A stretch of 64,000 bases of DNA from CAZVLQ01 sp964628185 (GCA_964628185.1 CAZVLQ010000006.1:27292-91291); one strand, 5' to 3'; shown: positions 18,006 through 26,823, numbered from the stretch's first letter. The notes: generated from the letters alone by a model not told the origin. Translations and numbers: made by a program.

Positions 18006-18061
18006 CTTGACACAAAACTTGACTTATACTTGACATACCAAGGGTATGAATTTGCAAATTC
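18006..18061 (+). promoter_or_regulatory. Repeat-rich control region of the AAA ATPase gene
   Basis: Three direct copies of CTTGAC lie at 18006, 18018 and 18029, about one helical turn apart. They are followed by the inverted repeat CATACC-AAG-GGTATG (18034-18048) and the 14-base palindrome GAATTTGCAAATTC (18048-18061). The start codon is at 18087. The copies resemble -35 hexamers, but no -10 is well placed for them; an operator reading is equally good. Confidence 0.5.
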
Positions 18062-18086
18062 GCCACCAAGTGGATAATATTTAGCC

Positions 18087-19328
18087 ATGTACCGGCGATT
18101 CATCGATCACTCCCTGAGCGCAGCACTGGCCGATACCCGTGTGGTACTCCTTAATGGTGCACGCCAGACGGGTAAAAGCACCATCGCCCGGGCAATGGCC
18201 GAGGCGCACGGCGGGCAGTATGTCACCCTGGACGATCCGGCAGTTGCCGGGCTGGTGCGATCCGATCCGGCGGCATTGATTGACGGAGCGGGGGATTTTC
18301 TCGTGATCGACGAGGTGCAGCACGCGCCTGAGCTGTTTCCAATCATCAAAATAGCCGTGGATCGAGACCCGCGACCGGGCCGCTTTCTGCTGACCGGTTC
18401 GGCCAATATCTTTTTGCTGCCGAAATTATCGGAGTCCCTGGCCGGGCGCATGGAGATTCTGCCTCTGCAACCACTATCACAGGCCGAACTCGAAGATGTG
18501 GAAAGCGGATTCATTGCCTCACTTTTTTCGGATGCGCCCTTAGCTGTCCGAACCCTTGCTGTGGATCGGGCTGATGTCTGCCGTCGCATCATGGCGGGCG
18601 GCTATCCCGAGTTGCTCGGGAGAGAGGCGCAGGAACGACGGAATGCCTGGTTCCGCAGCTATATCAGCAGTTTGCTGCAACGTGACGTGCGCGATCTGGC
18701 CAACATCGAAGGACTGACCGATCTGCCGAGATTACTTGCGTTGCTCGCCGCTCGCATAGCCGGCATGATGAATATGTCTGAGGTATCGCGCACATCGGGG
18801 CTGGCGCATACCACGCTGCGCCGCTATCTGTCGCTGCTGGAAGCCACCTTTATTCTACAACCATTGCCTGCATGGTCGGCGAACCTTGGCAAGCGTCTGG
18901 TCAAATCACCCAAACTGCACCTGATTGATTCCGGCCTTGCCGCCCACTTGCGCGGAGAAACAGGTCATCAGGCGCTGTTGCAATCTCCTTCGCTTGGCGC
19001 CTTACTGGAGCAGTTCGTGGTGCAGGAGCTTCGCAAGCTGATTGATTTCTCGGGTATGTCGATTGCAGCCTTCCACTTTCGCACCTCCGACCGATATGAA
19101 GTGGATATGGTGCTGGAAGGGCCGGGGCAGACCATTGTCGGTGTGGAAATCAAGGCCTCGGCCATTGTCGATGAAAAGGCATTCAGGGGATTGAAGGTCC
19201 TGGCTGATGTTGCGAAAGAGCGCTTTCATCGCGGCATTGTGCTGTATATGGGGGATAAAGTGTTGCCGTTTGGGAAGGGTATGACGGCTATTCCGATCAG
19301 CGCCTTGTGGCGGGAGTTTGGCGAATGA
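18087..19328 (+). CDS. AAA ATPase with DUF4143 C-terminal domain
   Basis: A 413-residue ATPase of a family common in mobile and accessory DNA and without a settled function. The N-terminal AAA_14 domain has Walker A NGARQTGKSTIA (about 22-33) and Walker B FLVIDEVQHAPELFP (about 70-84), with LLTGSAN as sensor 1. The C-terminal DUF4143 part contains GGYPELLGREA, LAALLAARI-like helices, a winged-helix-like stretch, and FRTSDRYEVDMVLEG near residue 332, which resembles a PD-(D/E)xK nuclease-like core (D..VEIKAS). The gene is complete and overlaps the start of the truncated hsdR-like gene. Its upstream region is repeat-rich. It may be part of a lost defence island. Confidence 0.85.
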   Translation: MYRRFIDHSLSAALADTRVVLLNGARQTGKSTIARAMAEAHGGQYVTLDDPAVAGLVRSDPAALIDGAGDFLVIDEVQHAPELFPIIKIAVDRDPRPGRFLLTGSANIFLLPKLSESLAGRMEILPLQPLSQAELEDVESGFIASLFSDAPLAVRTLAVDRADVCRRIMAGGYPELLGREAQERRNAWFRSYISSLLQRDVRDLANIEGLTDLPRLLALLAARIAGMMNMSEVSRTSGLAHTTLRRYLSLLEATFILQPLPAWSANLGKRLVKSPKLHLIDSGLAAHLRGETGHQALLQSPSLGALLEQFVVQELRKLIDFSGMSIAAFHFRTSDRYEVDMVLEGPGQTIVGVEIKASAIVDEKAFRGLKVLADVAKERFHRGIVLYMGDKVLPFGKGMTAIPISALWREFGE

Positions 19329-19636
19329 ACGAAGCCGGATTCAATGAAGCCGAAACCCGCGCCGAGCTGATCGACCCTGCCCTGAAAGCGGCGGGCTGGG
19401 GTGTGGTGAATGGCAGCCGGGTGCGCCGCGAAGTGATTTCGCCGGGGCGCTTGCAGGGCGCGGGGAAACGCGCCAGGCAGGATATTGCCGATTATGTGCT
19501 GGTCTATCGCGGTCAGAAGCTGGCGGTCATTGAGGCCAAGCGGCGCGATCTGCCCGGTACCGAAGGGGCAGGCCAGGAAATATGCCTGAAAATTGTAACC
19601 CCGTTTTACTTATTCGCTACGAAAATACAAAACTGA
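19325..19636 (+). pseudogene. hsdR: N-terminal fragment of type I restriction subunit HsdR
   Basis: About 84 residues match the N-terminus of EcoEI-type HsdR: ETRAELIDPALKAAGWGVV, RREVISPGRLQGAGKRA, then DIADYVLVY and LAVIEAKRRD, which carry the Asp and the ExK of the PD-(D/E)xK nuclease site. HsdR is normally 800 or more residues. Homology ends at GTEGAGQ (about 19576) and the frame stops at 19636 after unrelated residues. The helicase motor and all hsdM/hsdS genes are missing. The ATG at 19325 overlaps the stop of the ATPase gene. The remnant cannot work as a restriction enzyme. Confidence 0.85.
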
Positions 19637-19718
19637 ATTCCGGCTTGATGAGCGGGAGGCATGCCGTTGCCCGAAATGCGGCAGCGCTGACGTGCGCGTA
19701 ATCCAGCGGTTTTATTGA
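19599..19718 (+). pseudogene. C-terminal fragment with a zinc-ribbon motif, family unknown
   Basis: A reading frame open from 19599 to the TGA at 19716-19718 ends with CRCPKCGSADVRVIQRFY. The CxCPxCGS knuckle suggests a zinc ribbon. There is no start codon in this frame; a separate frame has an ATG at 19582 (MPENCNPVLLIRYENT) after AGGA, so a frameshifted gene is possible. The stop overlaps the ATG of the next fragment (TGATG). It could be a transposase or helper gene remnant; I do not recognise it. Confidence 0.4.
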
Positions 19719-20000
19719 TGACGATTGAGTTTAAATATGAAGTGATTCGCAGGCCAGGGCGCAGGACGGCGAGTATCAGCGTGAAGCGGGATAACGCCGT
19801 GGTTGTTGTGGTGCCGTCCAACCTGACCGGGGAACATATTGAGCAGATTGTCAGGACCAAGGCGCGCTGGGTGCGCAGTAAGCTGCGCTCTAACGTGGGC
19901 CACCATACTCAGCGTATCAAGCGAATTTCGACCTCCGGCTTGCCTGGCCGAAAAAGGGGCGATGACCAGGCCAAGCTCTTCGAGCAGGATTACGCATCCC
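19718..20000 (+). pseudogene. N-terminal fragment of an M48/YgjP-like metallopeptidase
   Basis: The first 55-60 residues (MTIEFKYEVIRRPGRRTASI, then VVVVVPSNLTGEHIEQIV and KARWVRSKL) match the start of DUF45/YgjP-type M48 peptidases, which often sit next to hsdR in type I restriction loci. The zinc-binding HExxH part is absent: sequence after about 19900 shows no family similarity, and the frame runs on into the 3' end of the convergent nhaA. The gene was probably cut by the deletion that joined the island to nhaA. Confidence 0.7.
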
Positions 20001-21167
20001 TCACAGGGTGCGTCGCAGCAACGCATAGCCGACGATGGCGGACAGGCATGAACCGACCAGAATGGCGGCCCGCTCATCCACCGCAAAGGCGGAAGCCCCG
20101 TGCTCGAAGGCCAGCGAGGCAATAAACAGACTCATCGTGAATCCAATGCCGCACAGAACGGCAACGCCATAAAGGCCCGGCCAGGTCGCCTTTTCCGGCA
20201 TCCGGCACAGACCAAGCCGTATCGCGGCCCAGCTCATGCCAAACACCCCGATCTGCTTGCCGGCAAACAGGCCGGCGATAATGCCAATCGAGAGGGGATC
20301 AGTGAGCATGGATAAGGAAAAATTCTGAAATGAAACACCGGCGTTGGCAAATGCGAACAACGGCAAAATAGCATAGGCGACAACCGGATGAAGACGAATT
20401 TCTATGCGTTCCAGCGGTGATGGGCCCGGATGACCCGAAATACGCAATGGGATAAAAAATGCCAACAGCAGGCCACCCAGGGTTGCATGTACGCCTGATT
20501 TTAATACAGCCAGCCACAGAATTATGCCGATGAGTATGTAGGGTGCCGTCTTCAGGATGCCGGCCCGGTTGATCATGAACAGCGTAGCCAGGGCCGCCGC
20601 CGCAATCCACAGGGAGATTAGCGACAGCTCCGATGTATAGAACACGGCAATGATGATCACTGCTCCTATGTCATCCACAATCGCAAGCGTCAGCAAAAAC
20701 ATCTTCAGCGTATGCGGAACCCGGCTGCCAAGCAGCGCCAGCACGCCAAGGGCGAAGGCGATATCGGTGGCGGAAGGAATCGCCCAGCCCGCCAGGGCGG
20801 TTGAATTGCCCCGGTTAAAGCCGACATAGATCAATGCCGGCGCCACCATGCCCCCAATCGCCGCGATCACGGGCAGGGCAAGCTGTGAAGGCCTGGAAAG
20901 TTCGCCCTGGATGATTTCACGTTTAATTTCCAGCCCGACAAGGAAAAAGAAAACGGCCATCAGACCGTCGTTTATCCACAGTAACAACGGTTTGGCGATT
21001 TCGAGAGGTCCGACCTGTACAACGATGGGGATTGCCAGCAAGGCGTCGTATAGCGGCTTGGCAGGCGTATTTTCAGCGATCAGGGCCAGCACTGCCGCAA
21101 CAAACAGCACAATACCGCCTGCCGATTCCAGCCGAAGAAATTCCTTTATCGAATGCAACATGTTCAT
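20001..21167 (-). CDS. nhaA: Na+/H+ antiporter NhaA
   Basis: Exchanges two protons for one sodium across the inner membrane, important for pH and salt homeostasis. The 388-residue polytopic protein has about 12 membrane segments. Conserved signatures include LVGLEIKREIIQGELS, WAIPSATDIAFALG and the ion-binding pair in LAIVDDIGAVIIIAVFY (about 159-175), plus GIGFTMSLFIASLAF near the C-terminus. It is divergent from argH with a 133-base gap and convergent with the broken peptidase fragment. The coding region looks intact despite the neighbouring deletion. Confidence 0.97.
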   Translation of the reverse strand: MNMLHSIKEFLRLESAGGIVLFVAAVLALIAENTPAKPLYDALLAIPIVVQVGPLEIAKPLLLWINDGLMAVFFFLVGLEIKREIIQGELSRPSQLALPVIAAIGGMVAPALIYVGFNRGNSTALAGWAIPSATDIAFALGVLALLGSRVPHTLKMFLLTLAIVDDIGAVIIIAVFYTSELSLISLWIAAAALATLFMINRAGILKTAPYILIGIILWLAVLKSGVHATLGGLLLAFFIPLRISGHPGPSPLERIEIRLHPVVAYAILPLFAFANAGVSFQNFSLSMLTDPLSIGIIAGLFAGKQIGVFGMSWAAIRLGLCRMPEKATWPGLYGVAVLCGIGFTMSLFIASLAFEHGASAFAVDERAAILVGSCLSAIVGYALLRRTL

Positions 21168-21300
21168 TTGGCTCGTAACGAACTCCGTCTGTCCGGGCTA
21201 ATTTAGCCTATCACGGATCATTCTGATATCCCCAGGTTGGGCATTCCCGAGGCGGACGGCTGCGGTTATAGTTGCCCGTGGCGCACCATGGAGAGTCCAA

Positions 21301-22698
21301 GTGAACAGAAAACCCTGGGGCGGCCGGTTCAAGAAACCGACCGACACATTCGTTGAAGAGTTTAACGCATCCATTGATGTGGATGCGCGCATGTATGCCG
21401 AGGATATTGCCGCATCCCGCGTGCATGCCAGGATGCTGGGCCGGCAGGGCATTCTTTCCGATACCGATGTCAACAAGATACTGGATGGCCTGGACGCTAT
21501 CGAGGCAGCCGTCAAGGCTGGCAAGATTGAATTCACCTCGGCCCTTGAAGACGTGCATATGAACATCGAATCAAGGCTGACGGACAGGATAGGGGACGCC
21601 GGCCAGCGGCTGCATACGGCCAGAAGCCGCAACGATCAGGTGGCGACGGATACGCGCTTGTACCTGCGCCGGCGGGTGGACGAAATCACGCCGCTCATTC
21701 GCGCGCTTCAGGACGTGCTCGTCAGCATGGCCGATGAGCATGCGGATACGATCATGCCCGGATTCACCCATCTGCAAACGGCTCAGCCGGTCACGCTCGG
21801 CCATCACCTGCTCGCCTACGTGGAGATGCTGGAGCGGGATGCCGGCCGTTTCCACGATGCCCGCACCCGCATGAACCGGTCACCGCTGGGTGCGGCGGCG
21901 CTGGCCGGCACAAGTTTTCCTGTTGATCGCGACTTCACCGCCCGGGAACTGGGCTTTGACGGCCCCTGCCGCAATTCCATGGATGCCGTTTCCGACCGTG
22001 ATTTTGTCATTGAACTGCTCGCGGCGGCCAGCCTGTGCGCCCTGCACCTGTCCCGATTTTCGGAGGAACTGATCCTGTGGATGAGCGCGCAGTTCCGTTT
22101 CATCGAATTGCCGGATGCCTATTGCACCGGCTCATCCATCATGCCCCAGAAGAAAAATCCGGACATGCCTGAACTGGTGCGAGGTAAAACAGGCCGCATC
22201 ATCGGCGGGCTCACGGCCGTATTGTTCACGATGAAGTCCCTGCCGCTGGCCTACAACAAGGACATGCAGGAAGACAAGGAGGCGGCCTTTGACGCTTTCG
22301 ATCAGTTGCAGGGCGCCCTGCGCATCTTTACCGGCATGCTGCCGGGAATGACGGTTAACAAAGAGGCGATGCGCAGCGCCGCATCAGCCGGATTTTCCAC
22401 GGCCACCGATCTGGCGGATGCGCTGGCGCGCGCCGGTACGCCCTTCCGGAAGGCGCATGAGATTGTCGGGAAATCCGTGGCGTACTGTATCGAGAGGGGC
22501 ATCGAACTGCATGAAATGGATGAAAGCGCCTGCGCCGCCATTGATCCCCGCCTGACGGCGGACATGGTGCGCGCGCTGTCCGTTGAAGACAGCGTGGCCG
22601 CGCGCAACCATATCGGCGGAACCGCGCCGGAACAGGTGCGTGTGCAATGCGCCTGCTGGAAAAAACAACTGGAGGCGTCGAATGCGCACGATTCGTAA
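21301..22698 (+). CDS. argH: Argininosuccinate lyase
   Basis: Splits argininosuccinate to arginine and fumarate. At 465 residues it has the expected length of the fumarase/aspartase superfamily. Signatures: WGGRFKKPTD at the N-terminus, TARSRNDQVATD (about 102), GFTHLQTAQPVT with catalytic His (about 155) and GSSIMPQKKNPDMPELVRGK, the mobile catalytic serine loop (about 279). GTG start at 21301 with GGAG about eight bases upstream. It overlaps the downstream lipoprotein gene by 17 bases, and that gene overlaps dapC, giving an arginine/lysine-related operon. Confidence 0.97.
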   Translation: MNRKPWGGRFKKPTDTFVEEFNASIDVDARMYAEDIAASRVHARMLGRQGILSDTDVNKILDGLDAIEAAVKAGKIEFTSALEDVHMNIESRLTDRIGDAGQRLHTARSRNDQVATDTRLYLRRRVDEITPLIRALQDVLVSMADEHADTIMPGFTHLQTAQPVTLGHHLLAYVEMLERDAGRFHDARTRMNRSPLGAAALAGTSFPVDRDFTARELGFDGPCRNSMDAVSDRDFVIELLAAASLCALHLSRFSEELILWMSAQFRFIELPDAYCTGSSIMPQKKNPDMPELVRGKTGRIIGGLTAVLFTMKSLPLAYNKDMQEDKEAAFDAFDQLQGALRIFTGMLPGMTVNKEAMRSAASAGFSTATDLADALARAGTPFRKAHEIVGKSVAYCIERGIELHEMDESACAAIDPRLTADMVRALSVEDSVAARNHIGGTAPEQVRVQCACWKKQLEASNAHDS

Positions 22699-23104
22699 GA
22701 CCCTGCTGGTATGCATGATTGCCGGCCTGGCGCTGGCCGGCTGCGGCCACAAGGCGCCGCCACAGCCTGTTGCGGACAAGCCCCCGCAACTGACCCACCT
22801 CGATCACTCCATTGATTTGAACAGCCTGATTCTGCACATCAAGCTGTCCGGCACGGCGCATGGCGTCGGCTACCAGGTTGACCGCTCCGAGTTTGATCCG
22901 TATTGCAAATGCCCGAGCTTCTGGCGCCGCTACTTCGAGCGAACGCCGATGCCGAACCAGACCGGCAAGATGTTGACCAAACTGATCAATGTCGGGCAGG
23001 GACAAAAGGCCTATTTTTTCAGGGTACGCGCCATCGACAGCATCGGACGTTTCAGCGCCTGGAGCAAACCGTTTTTCGCCCGGGGAGTGAAAGCGCCTCT
23101 GTGA
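22682..23104 (+). CDS. Small lipoprotein after argH (LptM-like start)
   Basis: Predicted lipoprotein of 140 residues: signal peptide then LALAGCGHKAPPQP with the lipid-modified Cys near residue 20. The GCG.K.PP start resembles LptM (YifL), the small lipoprotein found near dapF/lysA genes in many proteobacteria, but LptM is about 65 residues while this has an added domain of about 110 residues, probably a beta-sandwich (KAYFFRVRAIDSIGRFSAWS resembles a fibronectin type III strand pair). It lies between argH and dapC with overlaps on both sides. Function unknown. Confidence 0.7.
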   Translation: MRTIRKTLLVCMIAGLALAGCGHKAPPQPVADKPPQLTHLDHSIDLNSLILHIKLSGTAHGVGYQVDRSEFDPYCKCPSFWRRYFERTPMPNQTGKMLTKLINVGQGQKAYFFRVRAIDSIGRFSAWSKPFFARGVKAPL

Positions 23105-24282
23105 AGCACAAACAGCCACGTCTGGGTCGGCTGGGCGCCTATCCATTTGAACGGCTGCGGACCCTGCTGGCGGGCAAACGAAGCAAGCCCGGGATGGTTC
23201 CAATTGACGCCGGTGCGGGTGAACCGCGATTGCCGCCGCCGGGATTCGTCGAGGATATCCTGACCGCGCATCTGGGCGATTTTTCAAAATATCCCCCCAC
23301 GCGCGGCGCAGCCATGCTGCGCCGGGCCGTGGCCGGCTGGCTCATGCGGCGCTACGGACTGCGTGAAGTAAATCCCGACACACAGGTGCTTTCCGCCAAC
23401 GGTACGCGCGAGGCGCTGTTTGCCGTGGCGCATGCACTGGTGAACCCGGACGCAACCGGCGACAGACCTTGCGTGCTGATGCCCAACCCGATGTATCAGA
23501 TTTATCCCGGCGCGGCGGTGACGGCAGGCGCGGAACCGCATTTTTTGCCGTGCACCCTGAACACGGGCTTTGCGCCGGACCTGGATGCAATGCCCGAGGC
23601 GGTATGGCGCCGGACGTCGTTCATCTATGTGTGTTCTCCCTCCAACCCGACCGGCTGGGTTGCCGACCTGGCCTGGTTTGAGAAGCTCCTGAACCTTGCC
23701 GACCGTTTTGACTGTTACGTGGTTTCCGACGAATGCTATTCCGAAATTTACCGGCGAGAAAAACCGGCGGGCCTTCTGCAGGCCTCAGAGCACCTTGGAC
23801 GGAAAGACTTTTCCCGCTGCCTGGTCATGAATTCACTGTCCAAACGATCCGCCCTGCCCGGTATGCGCTCCGGATTCATTGCCGGTGATGCGAGGCTGAT
23901 CGCCCGTTTCATCAAACTGCGCACCTATACCGGGCCGGCTACGCCGTTGCCCCTGCAACACGTTGCAGCCGCGGCATGGGCCGATGAGGCGCATGTGCGG
24001 GCGAACCTGGCCGTGTACCGTAAGAGCATGGATGCTTTTTACAACGTCTGGGGCGTGGGGGAATCGCCGGCGGGAACATTCTTCGTCTGGCTTCCGGTGA
24101 CTGACGGCGAGGCCTTTGCCGCGGCGGCCTTTGAGCAACAGGCCGTGACCGTGCTGCCCGGCGCCTACCTTTCCACCGAGGGTGAAGACGGAATGAATCC
24201 GGGCCGCCACTATGTGCGCGCGGCCCTGGTGGACGGTCCTGAAAAAGCCGCTGAACTTGCGCGACGATTAAGGAGCCTCTGA
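23101..24282 (+). CDS. dapC: N-succinyldiaminopimelate aminotransferase
   Basis: PLP-dependent fold-type I aminotransferase of 393 residues, forming N-succinyl-L,L-diaminopimelate for lysine and peptidoglycan. YPFERLRTLLAG and GEPRLPPPGFVED are typical of proteobacterial DapC. VCSPSNPTGW (about 180) and the PLP lysine in NSLSKRSALPGMRSGF (about 243) are present. GTG at 23101 overlaps the TGA of the lipoprotein gene by four bases. A general aminotransferase activity cannot be excluded, but sequence and operon context favour DapC. Confidence 0.88.
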   Translation: MKHKQPRLGRLGAYPFERLRTLLAGKRSKPGMVPIDAGAGEPRLPPPGFVEDILTAHLGDFSKYPPTRGAAMLRRAVAGWLMRRYGLREVNPDTQVLSANGTREALFAVAHALVNPDATGDRPCVLMPNPMYQIYPGAAVTAGAEPHFLPCTLNTGFAPDLDAMPEAVWRRTSFIYVCSPSNPTGWVADLAWFEKLLNLADRFDCYVVSDECYSEIYRREKPAGLLQASEHLGRKDFSRCLVMNSLSKRSALPGMRSGFIAGDARLIARFIKLRTYTGPATPLPLQHVAAAAWADEAHVRANLAVYRKSMDAFYNVWGVGESPAGTFFVWLPVTDGEAFAAAAFEQQAVTVLPGAYLSTEGEDGMNPGRHYVRAALVDGPEKAAELARRLRSL

Positions 24283-24381
24283 ACAGGCTGAAGCTGCCGC
24301 CATTTCGTCGGACAGCACCGGTTATGCGATAAATACCCAGAGTTTGGTGAGTTATTTCCTTATACGATGTAAGTTTTTTCC

Positions 24382-24418
24382 TGCTATACTGGACCATTTA
24401 AGCCTGAATTCTTCAGGC
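24382..24418 (+). promoter_or_regulatory. Extended -10 promoter with a downstream hairpin, before the globin sensor gene
   Basis: TGCTATACT (24382-24390) is a good extended -10. Twelve bases further, GCCTGAA-TTC-TTCAGGC (24402-24418) forms a 7-bp inverted repeat in the predicted leader, a possible operator or RNA hairpin. The GGAGG and ATG follow at 24446. Confidence 0.5.
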
Positions 24419-24445
24419 CAAGTGGTTGTTTTACGGGAGGAAACC

Positions 24446-26644
24446 ATGGCATTGGACAGGAAAGACAGGACCAGAGAGGCCCTGACGATCGCGCACGAGA
24501 TGGGGATTGGCGCGGCCGCGATTGCCCGGCGCAAGGATTATCTGGAACTTACGGCCGAGGATGCGAAACTGCTGCGGGAACTTCACGCCAGGCTTGGGCA
24601 CGAAGCCACGGGGTTCGTCGAGGATTTCTACGTCCATTTGCTGAGGTTCAGGGAAACGCGGGCGCTGATCCCCGACGGGGCCACGCTCAAGCGCCTGAAG
24701 CGCAAGCAGACCGCCTATTTCAACGAGTTCACGGCCGGCGATTACGGCTGGGACTACGCCGTCAACCGTCTGCGGGTCGGGATAGTGCACCAGCATCTGG
24801 GCCTGCGGCCAAAATACTACATCGGCGCCTACAGCAGGTATCTCGGCGCCCTGGTCTCCAATGCTCTGCGCCTGTTTGAGGGGGCGGACGGGGCCGCCGT
24901 CTGCCGTGCGTTGATCAAGGTGGCCTTCCTGGACGTAAACCTGGGCCTGGACGCCTATTTTCATGCCGAGGCGCGCAGGCTGCGGCAATTGAAGATAGCC
25001 CTGGATTCGGTCATGGAGGCCGTGTTCATCTTCCGCCCGGATGATTTTGGCATGATGTACGTCAACCACGGCGCCGAGCGTATGCTCGGCTTCGGCGGGA
25101 AGGCGATGCTGGCCATGCACCCGGCGGAACTGATCGCGGGTTACGGCAAGACGCGCCTGCGCACCCTCATCCGTCAGCTTGCGCAGGCGGACGATCCCTG
25201 CCTGCGCCTCAAGGCCCGCCTGGTGCGGAGAATGCAGGAAGCGCTGCCGGTGGATTTATTGTTGCAGTTAATCGAAACCGTCAATGGTCACGGCCTGGTG
25301 ATCGCCACGGCGCGGGATATTTCCGATCTCGTACGGCACGAGGCGGAACTGGAGCGCCTGGCCATGCACGATGATCTGACCGGGTTGCCGAACCGGCGCC
25401 TGCTGCAAAAGAAAATCAATGCGTACATGGCCGATGGCCGCTCCGCCGCCCTGGTGCTGGTCGGCCTGGATCGCTTTAAGGCCATCAACGAGACAATCGG
25501 TTACGCCAACGGCGACAAGGTGCTGCTCAAGGTGGTGAAGAGATTGCGCAACGTCGGCGGAAAAAATGTCCTGCTGGCGCGCATGAGCGGCGATGTCTTC
25601 GCCCTGCTGGCGCCGGTCCGCCGGCGCGAGGAGCCCCGGCGTATCGCCGGGGAGACGATCGGGGCACTGGAAACAAGCCTGCAACTCGGCGAATATACCC
25701 TGAACATACAGGCCAGCGCCGGCATCGCCGAATACCCACGCCACGGGGCGAAAAACGCCGGGGATTTGATGCGGCAGGCCGAGGTGGCCATGGAAGCGGC
25801 CAAGCGCGCCCATACCGATCTGGTCGTTTACGACGACGATCTGGAGCAATACCGGCTGGAACATCTCAACCTGCTCGGCGAACTGCGCGGCGCCATCGCA
25901 AGGGATGAACTGACCCTCTATTACCAGCCCAAGGTGGCCATGAAATCCCGCCGTATTGCCGGGGTCGAGGCGCTGGTACGCTGGATACATCCCCAACGCG
26001 GTTTCATAGCACCCGACCTTTTTATCCCTCTGGCGGAGGAAAGCGCGGTGATTCATCAACTGACGGAATGGGTGATGAAGCAGGCGATAGAGCAGCGGAA
26101 GCGCTGGCAGGTCGGCGGCCTGCCCGATGATTTCCGTATTTCAGTCAACGTCACGGCGGCAAACCTGGAGAATGCCGCTTTTGTCGACATGGTTCGTAAG
26201 GCCGGCAAGGCGGCGGAAATCAGGCCGGCCATGCTGGTGCTGGAAGTAACCGAAAACGGCCTGATGCATGATCCCGAGCGCGCTCATAAAGCCCTGCATC
26301 GCCTGCATGACATCGGTTTTCCAATCTCGCTTGACGACTTTGGCACGGGCTATTCCTCGCTGGCCTACCTGCATGACCTGCCGGTACAGGAAATGAAGAT
26401 TGACCAGTCCTTCGTCCGTCGCATGCTGGCGGATGAGAAAAGCGCCGCGATCGTGCAAAATACCATTCGTCTGGCCCACGGGCTGAACCTGAGGGTGGTG
26501 GCCGAAGGCGTCGAAGACGAGGCGGCGTGGCATCGCCTGGCCGAGCTTGGCTGCCACGAGGCGCAGGGCTATTACATGGGAAAGCCCATGCCGGCTCCCG
26601 CCCTGGAGCGCTGGCTGCGCGAGTCTCCCTGGGGATACGCGTAA
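24446..26644 (+). CDS. Globin-coupled sensor with PAS, GGDEF and EAL domains
   Basis: Predicted haem oxygen sensor controlling cyclic-di-GMP; 732 residues, cytoplasmic. The globin sensor domain (about 1-165) has RVGIVHQHLGLRPKYYIGAY, whose His is the expected proximal haem ligand. A PAS domain follows (about 185-300). The GGDEF domain (about 305-465) begins DDLTGLPNR but its signature site is MSGDVF, so cyclase activity is probably lost. The EAL domain (about 480-730) keeps EALVRW, SVNVTAANL, LEVTENG, DDFGTGYSSL, KIDQSFV, VAEGVE and QGYYMGKPMP, consistent with active phosphodiesterase. GGAGG precedes the ATG. Related to DosC and similar proteins, which carry globin but usually end at GGDEF. 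Confidence 0.92.
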   Translation: MALDRKDRTREALTIAHEMGIGAAAIARRKDYLELTAEDAKLLRELHARLGHEATGFVEDFYVHLLRFRETRALIPDGATLKRLKRKQTAYFNEFTAGDYGWDYAVNRLRVGIVHQHLGLRPKYYIGAYSRYLGALVSNALRLFEGADGAAVCRALIKVAFLDVNLGLDAYFHAEARRLRQLKIALDSVMEAVFIFRPDDFGMMYVNHGAERMLGFGGKAMLAMHPAELIAGYGKTRLRTLIRQLAQADDPCLRLKARLVRRMQEALPVDLLLQLIETVNGHGLVIATARDISDLVRHEAELERLAMHDDLTGLPNRRLLQKKINAYMADGRSAALVLVGLDRFKAINETIGYANGDKVLLKVVKRLRNVGGKNVLLARMSGDVFALLAPVRRREEPRRIAGETIGALETSLQLGEYTLNIQASAGIAEYPRHGAKNAGDLMRQAEVAMEAAKRAHTDLVVYDDDLEQYRLEHLNLLGELRGAIARDELTLYYQPKVAMKSRRIAGVEALVRWIHPQRGFIAPDLFIPLAEESAVIHQLTEWVMKQAIEQRKRWQVGGLPDDFRISVNVTAANLENAAFVDMVRKAGKAAEIRPAMLVLEVTENGLMHDPERAHKALHRLHDIGFPISLDDFGTGYSSLAYLHDLPVQEMKIDQSFVRRMLADEKSAAIVQNTIRLAHGLNLRVVAEGVEDEAAWHRLAELGCHEAQGYYMGKPMPAPALERWLRESPWGYA

Positions 26645-26823
26645 GTTGCCCTGCCCTTTAACCCGCATATTGCATGAAGGCGGACATATTCCAGAAGATG
26701 GAAGACAGGGGACAGATAACAGAAGACACAAATGAACCAGGCAATCTGATCCCTGACCCCTGGATTACCCGATCAGGCCTGAATTCCGAATCCTCCGTGC
26801 TCTCTGTGGTGAGGCTTTCATGC
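26645..26823. repeat. Repeat-rich spacer between the globin sensor gene and prlC
   Basis: No gene. TTAACCCGCATATTGCATG (26658-26676) is repeated, with one change, at 63982-64000. The rest contains simple-looking purine strings such as GGGGACAGATAACAG, and CTGATCCCTGACCCC, which resembles dispersed intergenic repeats. Confidence 0.6.

Larger units (their letters stand above)
17777..18086. other. 310-base gap between thiI and the AAA ATPase gene
   Basis: No coding sequence seen. It holds the perfect hairpin at 17919-17970 and the repeat-rich promoter region at 18006-18061, described separately. Confidence 0.7.
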
